A DNA stretch of 35,859 bases from an uncultured Rhodospirillales bacterium (GCA_903928895.1 CAIYSR010000037.1:1-35859), one strand, 5' to 3'. Shown: positions 7,134 to 15,865, counted from the first letter of the stretch. The notes: a model not told the origin generated them from the sequence alone. Made by a program: numbers and translations.

Positions 7134-7667
7134 ATGGCTGCAAAGAAAGACGCTGAGCCGACCGTGAAGACCGCCGAGACCGTTATCGAGACGGCGCCGG
7201 TGGTGGTGGCGACGCAGGGCTTCGACCAGACGGTCGCGGCGATCAAGGACGGGATGACTGGCGCTGTTGCCGGCATCGAGAAAACCCAAACGGAGATGAA
7301 GGCGAACATGGAAAAGGCGTTCAAGACTGCTGAGGAATTCGTTTCTTTCAGCCAGGGCAATGTCGACGCGGTGGTGAAGTCGGGCCAGATCTGGGCCGCC
7401 GGCGTGCAGGAGTTCACCAAGAGCTTCGCCACCCTGGCGCAGGCGCAGATGGACCAGACGGTTTCGGTCTGGAAGGCGATGTCGGGCGTGAAGTCGCTGA
7501 AGGACGCGATGGAACTGCAGACGAACCTGGCGCGCAGCTCGGTCGAGGCCGCGATGAGCGAGTCCGGCAAGCTGACCGATGCGTCGATGAAGCTGGCCGA
7601 GCAGACCTTCGCGCCGATCACCGCGCGCGTGACGCTTGCGGTCGAGAAGTTCGGCCGCGCCGCCTGA
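7134..7667 (+). CDS. phaP: Phasin family protein (polyhydroxyalkanoate granule coat)
   Basis: The 177-residue protein is almost entirely helical with no signal peptide. It contains the phasin-type amphipathic stretch from GFDQTVAAIKDGM through EEFVSFSQGNVDAVVKSGQIW to the C-terminal LAEQTFAPITARVTLAVEKF. Phasins coat polyhydroxybutyrate granules and control their size and number. I place the start at 7134, with AGAGGAG at 7119-7125, rather than at an in-frame ATG at 7080, which would add 18 Pro/Arg-rich residues and has no ribosome binding site. The gene has its own promoter and a PhaR-type site, and ends before a strong terminator, so it is probably monocistronic. Confidence 0.92.
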   Translation: MAAKKDAEPTVKTAETVIETAPVVVATQGFDQTVAAIKDGMTGAVAGIEKTQTEMKANMEKAFKTAEEFVSFSQGNVDAVVKSGQIWAAGVQEFTKSFATLAQAQMDQTVSVWKAMSGVKSLKDAMELQTNLARSSVEAAMSESGKLTDASMKLAEQTFAPITARVTLAVEKFGRAA

Positions 7668-7759
7668 TGCTTGCGAACGACGCGCCGCATGCTGGCGGCG
7701 AGACACTGGCGCCGTGAGGCGACCTGTCCGTGACCGCGGGGCGGCACGGATTTGACGGA

Positions 7760-7800
7760 AGAGGCCCGGGTCCCCCTTCCCGGGCCTCTGCGTGTTTTTG
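7760..7800 (+). terminator. Rho-independent terminator of phaP
   Basis: AGAGGCCCGGG at 7760-7770 and CCCGGGCCTCT at 7779-7789 form a perfect 11-base stem around an 8-base loop, followed by TGCGTGTTTTTG. It lies about 90 bases after the phasin stop codon. Confidence 0.85.
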
Positions 7801-7853
7801 TGCTCCGCCGGCTTGCCGGTGGGCGCGGCGTTTACCATGTGATGACCAGTGTT

Positions 7854-7884
7854 GCCCCAAGGTGTGTTCCTTCGGGGCTTTTTT
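7854..7884 (+). terminator. Second terminator or attenuator just before clpS
   Basis: GCCCCAAGG (7854-7862) pairs with CCTTcGGGGC (7869-7878), with one bulged base and a 6-base loop, and runs into TTTTTT. It lies only ~50 bases before the clpS start. It may be a back-up terminator for phaP, or an attenuator in the clpS leader if the clpS promoter lies upstream of it. Confidence 0.65.
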
Positions 7885-7935
7885 CCGTTATGGTCCCGCA
7901 TTGCGGCACCTTCCTCGAACCAGCGGTTGCGCAGA

Positions 7936-8292
7936 ATGAGCGACGACGACGACAAGAACGGCGGCGACAAGAACAACGGCGGCAAGGGCGGCGAGACGCC
8001 GAACACCGGCGTGGTGGTGAAGGCGCGTCCGAAGACGCGCAAGCCGGCCATGTACAAGGTGCTGATGCTGAACGACGACTACACCCCGATGGAGTTCGTG
8101 GTGCACGTGCTGGAGCGGTTTTTCCAGAAGAACCGGGAGGAGGCGACCCGGATCATGCTGCATGTGCATCGCCGCGGCGTCGGCATCTGCGGCGTGTTCA
8201 CCTACGAGGTGGCGGAGACCAAGGTGACCCAGGTGATGGACCTTGCACGGCAGAACCAGCACCCGCTGCAGTGCACCATCGAGAAGGAATAG
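7936..8292 (+). CDS. clpS: ATP-dependent Clp protease adaptor ClpS
   Basis: ClpS delivers N-degron substrates to ClpAP. The 118-residue protein has a disordered Asp/Lys/Asn/Gly-rich N-terminal tail of ~40 residues, as is usual for entry into the ClpA channel. The conserved core follows: [20 protein letters not shown], where the NDD region and Met form the N-end pocket, then [13 protein letters not shown]. The start at 7936 gives the normal length; an earlier in-frame ATG at 7849 would lie ahead of the hairpin at 7854-7878 and read through it. clpA follows on the same strand after ~220 bases, as in many alphaproteobacteria. Confidence 0.95.
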   Translation: MSDDDDKNGGDKNNGGKGGETPNTGVVVKARPKTRKPAMYKVLMLNDDYTPMEFVVHVLERFFQKNREEATRIMLHVHRRGVGICGVFTYEVAETKVTQVMDLARQNQHPLQCTIEKE

Positions 8293-8299
8293 CCCTTCC

Positions 8300-8321
8300 G
8301 GCCGGCGGTTGGTTGCCGGCC
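8300..8321 (+). terminator. GC hairpin after clpS
   Basis: GGCCGGC at 8300-8306 and GCCGGCC at 8315-8321 enclose an 8-base loop directly after the clpS stop. There is no T-run, so it may be an mRNA-stabilising hairpin or a partial terminator between clpS and clpA. The remaining bases to the clpA start at 8516 show no gene. Confidence 0.4.
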
Positions 8322-8515
8322 CTGTCTGGCTGGCCGTTCGGCGGGGTTGCGTTCTGGTTGCCGAAAATTAAGTCTGGACGATGAAATTGGTGGTGCCCGA
8401 CCCGGCGCATTGCTGATTGAATGCGATTCGCGGCGTTCTGCCGCAGCGCACAACGTGCCCGCTGCCCACCATCCACTGTCCACTGGCCCGTGGCTATGAG
8501 GAGTGTCGTCAGACC

Positions 8516-10861
8516 ATGCTGTCCCGCAATCTCGAACAGACGCTCCACCGTGCTTTGGCGCTCGCCAGCGATCGCAAGCACGAATACGCAACCCTCGAAC
8601 ATCTGCTGCTCGGCCTGACCGACGACAGCGACGCGGCCGGCGTGCTGCGCGCCTGTGGCGTCGATCTCGACAAGCTGCGCACCGATCTGACCGAATTTCT
8701 CGACAAGGACCTCGCCGGACTCGCGACCGACCGGCCGGGCGATCCGAAGCCCACGGCCGGCTTCCAGCGCGTGGTGCAGCGGGCTGCGATCCATGTGCAG
8801 TCCTCCGGCAAGGACGAGGTGACCGGCGCCAACGTGCTGGTGGCCTTGTTCAGCGAGCGCGAGAGCCACGCGGTTTATTTCCTGCAGACCCAGGACATGA
8901 CCCGGCTCGACGCGGTGAACTTCATTTCGCACGGCATCGCCAAGGCCCCGGGCCGGTCCGCCCCGCGCCCGGTCCAGGGCAGCGAGCGCGACGGCAAGGA
9001 GGAGGGCAAGAGCGAGGAGCGCGAGGAGAAGCCCGGGCGGCGCGGCCAGGACGCGCTGTCCAACTACTGCGTCGATCTGAACAAGAAGGCGCGGTCGGGC
9101 AAGATCGATCCGCTGATCGGGCGCGCCGACGAGATCGAGCGGACGATCCAGATCCTGTGCCGGCGGACCAAGAACAATCCGCTCTATGTCGGCGATCCCG
9201 GAGTCGGCAAGACCGCCATCGCCGAGGGGCTGGCCAAGCGGATCATCGAAGGCGATGTGCCGGAGGTGCTGCTGAAGTCCACCATCTTCTCGCTCGACAT
9301 GGGCTCGCTGCTGGCGGGAACGCGGTATCGCGGCGATTTCGAGGAGCGGCTCAAGGCGGTGATCACCGAACTTGAGGCGCATCCCAACGCGATCCTGTTC
9401 ATCGACGAGATCCATACCGTGATCGGCGCCGGGGCGACGTCGGGCGGGGCGATGGATGCCTCCAACCTGCTCAAGCCGGCGCTGGCGCAGGGCACGCTGC
9501 GCTGCATCGGCAGCACCACCTACAAGGAATTCCGCAACCACTTCGAAAAGGACCGCGCGCTGGTCCGGCGGTTCCAGAAGATCGACGTCAACGAGCCCTC
9601 GCTCGAGGACACGGTGAAAATCCTCACCGGGCTGAAGGAGACCTACGAGAAGCACCACAAGGTGGTCTACTCGCCCGAGGCGATCCGCGGCGCGGTGGAA
9701 TTGTCGGCCCGCTATATCCATGACCGCAAGCTTCCGGACAAGGCGATCGATGTGATCGACGAGGTCGGCGCCTCGCGCATGCTGCTGCCGCCGGCGGAGC
9801 GGCGCACCGATGTGACGCTCAAGGATGTCGAGGACATCGTCGCCAAGATCGCGCGGATTCCGCCCAAGGCGGTGTCGACCGACGACAAGGAGACCCTGCG
9901 CACGCTCGATCGCGACCTGCGTTCGATGGTGTTCGGGCAGGACAAGGCGATCGACGCGCTGTCGGCGGCGATCAAGCTGGCGCGGGCCGGGCTGCGCGAT
10001 CCGGAGAAGCCGATCGGCAACTACCTTTTCTCGGGGCCGACCGGCGTGGGCAAGACCGAGGTGGCGCGGCAGCTGGCCGCCACATTGGGGATCGAGCTCG
10101 TCCGTTTCGACATGAGCGAATACATGGAGCGGCATTCGATTTCGCGGCTGATCGGCGCGCCGCCGGGCTATGTCGGGTTCGACCAGGGCGGCATGCTGAC
10201 CGATGCGATCGACCAGCATCCCCATGCGGTGCTGCTGCTCGACGAAATCGAGAAGGCGCATCAGGACCTCTACAACATCCTGTTGCAGGTGATGGACCAC
10301 GGCAAGCTGACCGATCACAACGGCAAGACGGTCGATTTCCGCAACGTGATCCTGATCATGACCACCAATGCCGGGGCCTCGGACCTGGCGAAGGAGGCGA
10401 TCGGCTTCGGCCGCGACGGCCGCGAAGGCGACGATCAGGACGCGATCAAGCGGCTGTTCACGCCGGAATTCCGCAACCGCCTCGATGCCATCATCGGCTT
10501 CGCCGCGCTGTCGCCGGAAGTGGTGGCGCAGGTGGTGGAGAAGTTTGTCATGCAGCTCGAGGCCCAGCTGGCCGACCGCAACGTGACCATCGAGCTGTCC
10601 TCGGCGGCCAAGGAGTGGCTGGCGGAGCGCGGCTATGAGCGGCTCTATGGCGCGCGGCCGCTTGCCCGCGTGATCCAGGAGCACATCAAGAAGCCGCTGG
10701 CGGAGGAGCTGCTGTTCGGCAAGCTGGTCAAGGGCGGCGCCGTGAAGGTGACGCTGAAGGACGGCAAGCTCGACTTCGAGTGCCACGAGAACCTGCCGGC
10801 GCTGCCCAAGCCGGAATCGAGCGAGGGCAATGCGGCGAAGGAGCCGGAAGAAGCGGAGTGA
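8516..10861 (+). CDS. clpA: ATP-dependent Clp protease ATP-binding subunit ClpA
   Basis: ClpA is the AAA+ unfoldase that feeds substrates to ClpP. The 781-residue protein has the Clp N-domain ([24 protein letters not shown]), a charged Glu/Lys/Arg linker around residues 160-180, and a first AAA+ module with Walker A GDPGVGKT (226-233) and Walker B FIDE (Asp297). The second module has GPTGVGKT (507-514) and DEIEKAH. The Clp C-terminal domain follows, then a short acidic tail. The start at 8516 is preceded by GAGGAG (8498-8503); an in-frame ATG at 8417 would add 33 residues outside the family alignment. It is paired with clpS upstream. A composite hairpin element follows its stop. Confidence 0.97.
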   Translation: MLSRNLEQTLHRALALASDRKHEYATLEHLLLGLTDDSDAAGVLRACGVDLDKLRTDLTEFLDKDLAGLATDRPGDPKPTAGFQRVVQRAAIHVQSSGKDEVTGANVLVALFSERESHAVYFLQTQDMTRLDAVNFISHGIAKAPGRSAPRPVQGSERDGKEEGKSEEREEKPGRRGQDALSNYCVDLNKKARSGKIDPLIGRADEIERTIQILCRRTKNNPLYVGDPGVGKTAIAEGLAKRIIEGDVPEVLLKSTIFSLDMGSLLAGTRYRGDFEERLKAVITELEAHPNAILFIDEIHTVIGAGATSGGAMDASNLLKPALAQGTLRCIGSTTYKEFRNHFEKDRALVRRFQKIDVNEPSLEDTVKILTGLKETYEKHHKVVYSPEAIRGAVELSARYIHDRKLPDKAIDVIDEVGASRMLLPPAERRTDVTLKDVEDIVAKIARIPPKAVSTDDKETLRTLDRDLRSMVFGQDKAIDALSAAIKLARAGLRDPEKPIGNYLFSGPTGVGKTEVARQLAATLGIELVRFDMSEYMERHSISRLIGAPPGYVGFDQGGMLTDAIDQHPHAVLLLDEIEKAHQDLYNILLQVMDHGKLTDHNGKTVDFRNVILIMTTNAGASDLAKEAIGFGRDGREGDDQDAIKRLFTPEFRNRLDAIIGFAALSPEVVAQVVEKFVMQLEAQLADRNVTIELSSAAKEWLAERGYERLYGARPLARVIQEHIKKPLAEELLFGKLVKGGAVKVTLKDGKLDFECHENLPALPKPESSEGNAAKEPEEAE

Positions 10862-10886
10862 ACGCGGGCGTCAGGATTGGAAGGAA

Positions 10887-11005
10887 GCGCTTCTTTTTTG
10901 AAAAAAAGAAGCAAAAAACTTTTATTCCCTGGAGTCTCCAAGTCCATCAGCGGCGAAGCCAGGGATAAAGTTTTTTTGTTTCTTTTTTTTCAAAAAAAGA
11001 AACGC
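10887..11005. repeat. Composite AT-rich inverted repeat element
   Basis: The left hairpin, 10889-10912, has arms GCTTCTTTTTT and AAAAAAAGAAGC and is followed by AAAAAACTTT. The right hairpin, 10978-11003, has arms GTTTC plus T-run and A-run plus GAAAC. The inner tails CTTTTATTCCCTGG and CCAGGGATAAAG are also inverted, so the whole element is a nested palindrome. CCCTGGAGTCTCC is shared with the element at 5526-5642. It lies between the convergent clpA and acyl-CoA dehydrogenase genes and likely acts as a two-way terminator. Confidence 0.9.
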
Positions 11006-11038
11006 TCCCTTCCTCCGATATCCTCAAAGGTCAATATT

Positions 11039-11080
11039 TAGAGCAGGATCGGAACGCTTGGCGGTTCCGATCCCGCTCTA
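11039..11080. terminator. Long hairpin overlapping the acyl-CoA dehydrogenase stop codon
   Basis: TAGAGCAGGATCGGAAC and GTTCCGATCCCGCTCTA form a 17-base stem with one mismatch and an 8-base loop. The TAG stop codon of the minus-strand gene (11078-11080) is the last three bases of the stem. No strong T-run follows on either side. It resembles REP-like palindromes and may stabilise the mRNA 3' end or act as a terminator. Confidence 0.65.
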
Positions 11081-12253
11081 GAAACTCCGCGGCATCCCCA
11101 GCACGTGCTGGCCGACATAGGACAGCACCAGGTTGGTCGAGATCGGCGCGATCTGGTACAGCCGCGCCTCGCGCCATTTCCGTTCGATGTCGTATTCCTT
11201 GGCATAGGAAAACCCGCCGAAGGTCTGCATCGCCGCCTCCGCCGCCTTCCAGGTTGCCTCCGAGGCCAGCATCTTGGCGATATTGGCGTCCGCGCCGCAG
11301 TCCTTGCCGTCCTGGAACAAGGCCGCCGCGCGCCGGCAGATCATGTCCGCCGCCTCGAGCTCGGCCCAGGCCCGCGCGATCGGAAACTGGATCGCCTGGT
11401 TCTGCCCGATCGGCCGGCCGAACACCTTGCGCTCGCAGGCATAGGCGGTCGCTTTCTTGACGAACCATTTGCCGTCGCCGACGCATTCCGAGGCGACCAG
11501 AATCCGCTCGGCATTCATCCCGTCCAGGATATAGCGGAATCCTTTGCCCTCCTCCCCGATCCGGCACGACGCCGGAATGCGAAGATTGTCGAAGAACACC
11601 TCCGTCGTGTTGTGGTTGATCATCGCCTTGATCGGCCGGATCTCGAGCCCGTTGCCGCGCGCCGTGCGCAGATCGACCAGGAACACGGACAACCCGTCCG
11701 CCTTGCGGCCGACCTGGTCCAGCGGTGTGGTCCGCGCCAGCAACAGCATCAGATCCGAATACAGCGCCCGGCTGGTCCACACCTTCTGGCCGTTGACGAT
11801 ATAGTCGTCGCCATCGCGCACCGCGCGCGTGCGCAGCGCCGTGGTGTCGGTTCCGCTGGTCGGCTCCGTCACCCCGAACGCCTGCAGGCGCAGCTTGCCC
11901 GACGCGATCTGCGGCAGATATTCCTGCTTCTGGGCCTCCGAGCCGTGGCGCAGCAGCGTGCCCATGATGTACATCTGCGCGTGCCCCTGGCTCGCCGTGC
12001 AGCCGGAGGCATTGATCTCCTCGAGGATCACCGCCGCCGCCCGCAGCGGCAGCCCGGTGCCGCCGTATTCCTCCGGAATCAGGCTCGCCAGAAATCCCGC
12101 CTCGGTCAGCTCGTCAACAAACGCCGACGGGTAGGCCTCCTTCTCCTCCAGCCCGCGCCAGTATTCGCCCGGATACTTCGCGCATATCTTCTGCACCGCC
12201 TCGCGCAGCTCAGGGAAATCGACCCCCACAGGCACCATCGTCACATCGTCCAT
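11078..12253 (-). CDS. Acyl-CoA dehydrogenase family protein
   Basis: The 391-residue flavoenzyme oxidises the alpha-beta bond of an acyl-CoA. Family features: an N-terminal helical domain with LIPEEYGGTGLPL, the FAD-contacting FGVTEPTSGTDTTALRTRA, the middle beta domain with VNGQKVWTSRA, and C-terminal helices with YACERKVFGRPIGQNQAIQ and MQTFGGFSYAKEYDIER. The start at 12253 has GGGAGG about six bases before it; an upstream in-frame ATG would add 43 unrelated residues. It is divergent from the CoA-transferase gene with 73 bases between, so both may share a control region. The pair suggests activation and then oxidation of one organic acid, identity unknown. Confidence 0.93.
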   Translation of the reverse strand: MDDVTMVPVGVDFPELREAVQKICAKYPGEYWRGLEEKEAYPSAFVDELTEAGFLASLIPEEYGGTGLPLRAAAVILEEINASGCTASQGHAQMYIMGTLLRHGSEAQKQEYLPQIASGKLRLQAFGVTEPTSGTDTTALRTRAVRDGDDYIVNGQKVWTSRALYSDLMLLLARTTPLDQVGRKADGLSVFLVDLRTARGNGLEIRPIKAMINHNTTEVFFDNLRIPASCRIGEEGKGFRYILDGMNAERILVASECVGDGKWFVKKATAYACERKVFGRPIGQNQAIQFPIARAWAELEAADMICRRAAALFQDGKDCGADANIAKMLASEATWKAAEAAMQTFGGFSYAKEYDIERKWREARLYQIAPISTNLVLSYVGQHVLGMPRSF

Positions 12254-12326
12254 TCTGGCCTCCCTCGGTTGGCTTTCCATCCCACCCGGCGTATCCCGGG
12301 TCAACGCCGCCCGGAGGAAACCACCA

Positions 12327-13469
12327 ATGACCACCGCCGCACCGCTGAAGGGCTTGAAGGTCCTGGAAATCGGCCACAGCATCGCCGCCCCCTACGCCGC
12401 CATGATCCTGGGCGGCCTCGGCGCGGACGTGATCAAGCTCGAAAACCCCGGCGCCGGCGACTATGCCCGCGGCTGGGGCCCGCCCTTCTCGGCCGGCGCC
12501 TCCACCATTTTCCAGTCGATGAACCGCGGCAAGCAAGGCATCGCCGCCGACCTCAAGGATGACGCCACGCGGGCGAAAATCCTCGCCCTCATCACCGCCG
12601 AGATCGACGTCGTCATCCACAACCTCAAGCCCGGCGCGCTCGAAAAACTCGGCCTCGGCCCGGCCACCCTGCTCGCCGCCAAGCCCGCGCTGATCTATTG
12701 CAACCTCGGCGCCTTCGGCAATCGCGGCCCGCTCAAGGACCTGCCCGGCTACGACCCGCTGATGCAGGCCTTCGGCGGCCTGATGTCCATGCTCGGCGAG
12801 GACGGTCGCCCCCCCGTCCGCGTCTCGGTTTCCATCATGGACCTCGCCACCGGCATGTGGGCCGCCATCGGCATCATGGCCGCCCATATCGAGCGCCTCA
12901 CGACCGGCCAGGGCGGCGTCATCGATACCTCGCTGTTCGAGACCTCCTGCGCCTGGATGTCCATCCCGCTGGCCTCCTACCTCGCCTCCGGCCAGCTCCC
13001 CGGCCGCGCCGGCTCCGGCGTCAAGGAAATCGTGCCCTACCAGGCCTACGAAACCACCGACGGCTACATCATGGTCGCCTCCGGCAACGACAGCCTGTTC
13101 CAGCGCCTGTGCCAGGCCATCGGCCGCCCCGACCTCGGCGCCGACCCGCGCTACCGGCTCAACGCCGGGCGCGTCGAACACCGCGACGAACTCATCGCCG
13201 AGCTCTGCGCCACCTTCGCCACCAACCCGATCGCCCACTGGATGACCTGCCTTGCCGCCGTCGGCGTCCCCGCCGGCCCGGTCCAGACCCTCGACCAGGT
13301 CATCAACCACCCGCAAACCCAGGCCATGGGCATGCTCACCCCCAGCCCCGACAACAGCTTCCAAACCATCGGGCTCCCCCTCAGCTTCGACGGCACCCGC
13401 CCCGTCACCCATCCGCCGGCTCCTGCCCTCGGCCAGCACAACGGCGCCGTGCTGGGGGAGGCGACGTAG
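12327..13469 (+). CDS. CaiB/BaiF family CoA-transferase (class III)
   Basis: The 380-residue protein belongs to family III CoA-transferases such as formyl-CoA and succinyl-CoA:organic-acid transferases. It starts with LKGLKVLEIGHSIAAPYAA and ADVIKLENPGAGD. SIMDLATGM carries Asp172, aligned by pattern with the nucleophilic Asp169 of formyl-CoA transferase. GQGGVIDTSLFE and the C-terminal QTLDQVINHPQ region follow. It moves CoA between carboxylic acids; the substrate cannot be told from sequence. GGAGG lies ~10 bases before the ATG. It is divergent from the acyl-CoA dehydrogenase gene. Confidence 0.93.
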   Translation: MTTAAPLKGLKVLEIGHSIAAPYAAMILGGLGADVIKLENPGAGDYARGWGPPFSAGASTIFQSMNRGKQGIAADLKDDATRAKILALITAEIDVVIHNLKPGALEKLGLGPATLLAAKPALIYCNLGAFGNRGPLKDLPGYDPLMQAFGGLMSMLGEDGRPPVRVSVSIMDLATGMWAAIGIMAAHIERLTTGQGGVIDTSLFETSCAWMSIPLASYLASGQLPGRAGSGVKEIVPYQAYETTDGYIMVASGNDSLFQRLCQAIGRPDLGADPRYRLNAGRVEHRDELIAELCATFATNPIAHWMTCLAAVGVPAGPVQTLDQVINHPQTQAMGMLTPSPDNSFQTIGLPLSFDGTRPVTHPPAPALGQHNGAVLGEAT

Positions 13470-13544
13470 AGCGGGCAAGGCGGGGGACAGCTCAGGCTGC
13501 GGATGAGCGATGCCCCCTGGGCGACGATCGACACAATGAGGTGA

Positions 13545-14459
13545 TCACGAGGCCAGATCAAACGCAAAGTCGCTCTGCACCGCCCGTGGCACCTGCAACG
13601 CCGGCGTGGACAAGAAGCTGACGGCGCGGGCGGCCACGGCGTCGCTCGACGGCATCTTGATCCCGATCGCGGCGAGGTCCGCGGAAATCGCGGACGCGGA
13701 GAGCCGCATGTAGCCTTTCGGGACATTTGTCGACCCGCCGCCGGGCGCGCGAACCGCGAGGAGCGCCGTCGCGCTTGGCAGCGCCTCGCTCGCCAGCGCC
13801 GCCGTCGAGAGACAGAGACCGCACAGCACCGACACCGGTGGACCCGGGACATGCGCGACGATGACCAGTTTGAGGCCGCTGTCGGGGTCAACCATCTCCA
13901 TATTCAAAGTGCGTCCACTGATCGCCGCGCGGCCCTCCACGACGAGTACCCCGGATGGCAAGTGCTCGCTGTAGATCGCGCGGAGGGTATCATCGCGGCC
14001 CGCCTCCAGTTCCAATGTCCCTCGGATGACCCTATCCGGGTGGTGTGGCGACGAGGCGCGGGACCAGCACAGATAGGTTCCACCGAGGCTGGCGAGGCCG
14101 CCGAGCAGGCCGTGGGTCGCCGCGGAGGCTCCGGCGCGGCCGGGCCTGGGCGCGGCGGAACGGCGCAGGGTGCTGTCATCGAACCCCGAACTGGCCGAGG
14201 TCTCGGCGAGGAAGGCATCGAGCGTGCAGGTCGCGAGCCAGGCGCCGGGCTTGGTGAGGCCAATCAGCGCCGCCCACTCGTCGTAGAATCCGGCCAGCCG
14301 CGGCGTGGCCCGGCCCTGCATCCATTTGTGCAGCGGGTCGATATCGCAGGCCGTCCGCGGGTTGCGGGCGCGGAAGCGGGCGACCAGTTCCTTGCGGGTG
14401 CGGCAGCCGAGGGCGGCCATGGTGGCGCGCAGCTTCGCCGGAATGTCAGTTGCCAGCAT
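13545..14459 (-). CDS. Putative helix-turn-helix regulator, divergent from the kinase operon
   Basis: I do not recognise a named family for this 304-residue protein. Residues ~1-75 look like a lambda-repressor-like DNA-binding unit: LRATMAALGCRTRKELVARF, then IDPLHKWMQGRATPR, a recognition-helix-like segment of the LxxWxxGRxxP type. A short low-complexity linker (RRSAAPRPGRAGASAA) leads to a beta-rich C-terminal domain: VIRGTLELEAG, LPSGVLVVEGRAAISGRTL, VDPDSGLKLVIVAHVPGPP. That part could be a ligand sensor. I place the start at 14459 because the DNA-binding unit begins there; an upstream in-frame ATG at 14624 would add 55 residues reading through the intergenic region. Its position opposite the operon 14783-18226 suggests it regulates that operon (inference). 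Confidence 0.6.
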   Translation of the reverse strand: MLATDIPAKLRATMAALGCRTRKELVARFRARNPRTACDIDPLHKWMQGRATPRLAGFYDEWAALIGLTKPGAWLATCTLDAFLAETSASSGFDDSTLRRSAAPRPGRAGASAATHGLLGGLASLGGTYLCWSRASSPHHPDRVIRGTLELEAGRDDTLRAIYSEHLPSGVLVVEGRAAISGRTLNMEMVDPDSGLKLVIVAHVPGPPVSVLCGLCLSTAALASEALPSATALLAVRAPGGGSTNVPKGYMRLSASAISADLAAIGIKMPSSDAVAARAVSFLSTPALQVPRAVQSDFAFDLAS

Positions 14460-14488
14460 ACGACAAGATTGCTCCCGGAGTCTGGCTC

Positions 14489-14518
14489 GGTGGAAATCCA
14501 CTTCCAGTTGCTTCCACC
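14489..14518. promoter_or_regulatory. Inverted repeat, possible operator of the regulator gene
   Basis: GGTGGAA (14489-14495) is inverted as TTCCACC (14512-14518). A tighter inverted repeat TGGAA-N6-TTCCA occupies 14491-14506. It lies ~30 bases upstream of the regulator start at 14459, a natural place for autoregulation. Confidence 0.4.
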
Positions 14519-14710
14519 GCAATTTCCAGCAAATTCCGCTCGCGCGCAATTCTCCAGGCGGTGGCGACACCCCAAAAACAGGGAAACCGGACACGGGAGC
14601 CGCGGGAACGCAGCGCGTAGACACGCGGCAAACCCATGCAGTTCAAACCCGCCGCCGGGAGGTGCGGAGCGACCGGCATCGGCCGCCCAACCGCAATCCG
14701 TTTCGGCTTT

Positions 14711-14731
14711 GGATTTATCTGGGTCAAATCC
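14711..14731. promoter_or_regulatory. Inverted repeat, possible operator of the kinase operon
   Basis: GGATTT (14711-14716) is inverted as AAATCC (14726-14731) across nine bases. It lies ~50 bases upstream of the start at 14783 and is locally AT-rich. It could be an operator or promoter element of the kinase operon. Confidence 0.3.
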
Positions 14732-14782
14732 GTTCACGCGGGCTCGATTTCCGACCTTCCATGACCTTCTGGAGAAAGCACG

Positions 14783-15838
14783 ATGGCCAAGGCGCCGACA
14801 CCAGCATCCGACGCGATCATGACGCCAGACAAGATGAAGCCGCTGCTGGCGCTGTCCAAGCATGAGCCGGTGCAGGCGGCGATCGGGCTGACCGCGGATG
14901 GCGAGGCGCTGATCCTGCTGGACAAGCGGGCCAAGCCGAAGAAGGTGCTCGCGATGCTGCGGGCCGATGCCGCCAAGGCGAAACTCCCGCTCAACGCGTC
15001 GAGCCTGCGCTTCGGCCGGGCGGAGGTGGATGCCGACTACGATTCCGCGATGGTGCGCTTCTTCATCAACAAGGACGCGCCCGGGAACATGCGGCTGAAG
15101 CTCGTCGAGGTGGTCAAGCGGGTTCCGTACCAGAAGGTCGAGATCAACGTCGATCCCTCGCTCGAAGAGGAGTCCGAGGAGCATGAGACGGAGGAATCGC
15201 GGGACGCGCCGCCGCCGGTGATCGCGGCCGCACCGCCGCCCCCGCCGCCGGCGGCCGGGGAGGATCCGAAGGTGGCGCTGTCGCACAAGCTGGCCGCGCT
15301 GATGCAGGGCATCCCCAAGGTGGCCGGCGGCGACCCGGTGGTGCAGCACAGTCTCGCCGCCCTGGCCGCGCCCGCCGCGGCGGCCCTCAAGGCGGGCGAT
15401 CTGGAGGCGGCGCGGGTGGCGATGGAGGCGCTCGGCCATGCCATGGCGGCTTCCATGCACCAGGCGGCGCCGTCAGCCGATCTGCTGGCGCTGTTCCGTG
15501 ACGCCAGGGAGGAGGTCGACGCCGGGCTGAACAAATTGCAGGAAGCCATGCGTGGCACCCAGGACGCGGACATGATCCGCATCGCCGATCTGGGCATGTA
15601 CGGCATGACCGACGGCGAGGGGGTCGGCCTGCTGAAGGCATTGATGGACCTGCGGGGCGCGGCGCCGGAGCAGCGCGCGGCGTCGTCGCGGGCGGCGCGG
15701 GCGGCGGCGGCGGCCTACAAGGCGGCCGTGTTCAAGCATGTGCTGGTGGACCTGGTGGACGCCAATCCATTCGGCATTGCGGTGGGGATCAAGGCCAAGC
15801 TTGGCCCCGCCCTCGACACCATTGCCGCCACGGCCTGA
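14783..15838 (+). CDS. Unrecognised 351-residue partner of the PI4-kinase-like protein
   Basis: I cannot assign a family. Three parts are visible. Residues ~13-130 look like a compact alpha/beta domain: MKPLLALSKHEPVQAAIGLT, ALILLDKRAKPKKVLAML, SSLRFGRAEVD, MVRFFINKDAPG, VPYQKVEINVD. A highly acidic stretch follows, then a Pro/Ala tract with seven consecutive prolines (~residues 135-165). Residues ~170-351 are Ala-rich and probably helical, including DAREEVDAGLNKLQEAM. No signal peptide or membrane segment is seen. GGAGAAAG before the ATG sets the start. The kinase gene begins 27 bases downstream, so the two are surely co-transcribed. Possible roles are chaperone, partner or substrate of the kinase; none is shown by the sequence. 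Confidence 0.75.
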   Translation: MAKAPTPASDAIMTPDKMKPLLALSKHEPVQAAIGLTADGEALILLDKRAKPKKVLAMLRADAAKAKLPLNASSLRFGRAEVDADYDSAMVRFFINKDAPGNMRLKLVEVVKRVPYQKVEINVDPSLEEESEEHETEESRDAPPPVIAAAPPPPPPAAGEDPKVALSHKLAALMQGIPKVAGGDPVVQHSLAALAAPAAAALKAGDLEAARVAMEALGHAMAASMHQAAPSADLLALFRDAREEVDAGLNKLQEAMRGTQDADMIRIADLGMYGMTDGEGVGLLKALMDLRGAAPEQRAASSRAARAAAAAYKAAVFKHVLVDLVDANPFGIAVGIKAKLGPALDTIAATA

Positions 15839-15865
15839 TCCAAACCGAACCGGGAAGATATCGAA

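Larger units (their letters stand above)
14460..14782. other. Divergent intergenic region with two inverted repeats
   Basis: This 323-base gap holds the 5' regions of the regulator-like gene and of the two-gene kinase operon. It contains the inverted repeats listed at 14489-14518 and 14711-14731, and a ribosome binding site GGAGAAAG at 14771-14778. I see no convincing -35/-10 pair and no gene. A stretch around 14640-14670 (GTTCAAACC) faintly recalls a tRNA TPsiC arm, but no tRNA can be folded. Confidence 0.6.

Noticed and set aside
7849-7935. N-terminal extension of clpS to an upstream ATG
   Set aside because: The added 29 residues do not resemble ClpS, and the RNA would have to read through a terminator-like hairpin. 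The start at 7936 gives the usual length.
8417-8515. N-terminal extension of clpA
   Set aside because: The extra residues precede the conserved ClpA N-terminus and no ribosome binding site supports them, whereas GAGGAG precedes 8516.
8198-10786. Very long minus-strand open frame (862 codons) opposite clpA
   Set aside because: It is the mirror of a GC-rich gene with strong third-position bias. The translation is His/Arg/Leu-rich with no recognisable domain, and clpA is certain.
14570-14700. tRNA-like fragment (GTTCAAACC, GCAGCGCGTAGAC) in the divergent intergenic region
   Set aside because: No acceptor stem, anticodon arm or CCA end can be assembled on either strand, so I treat it as chance.
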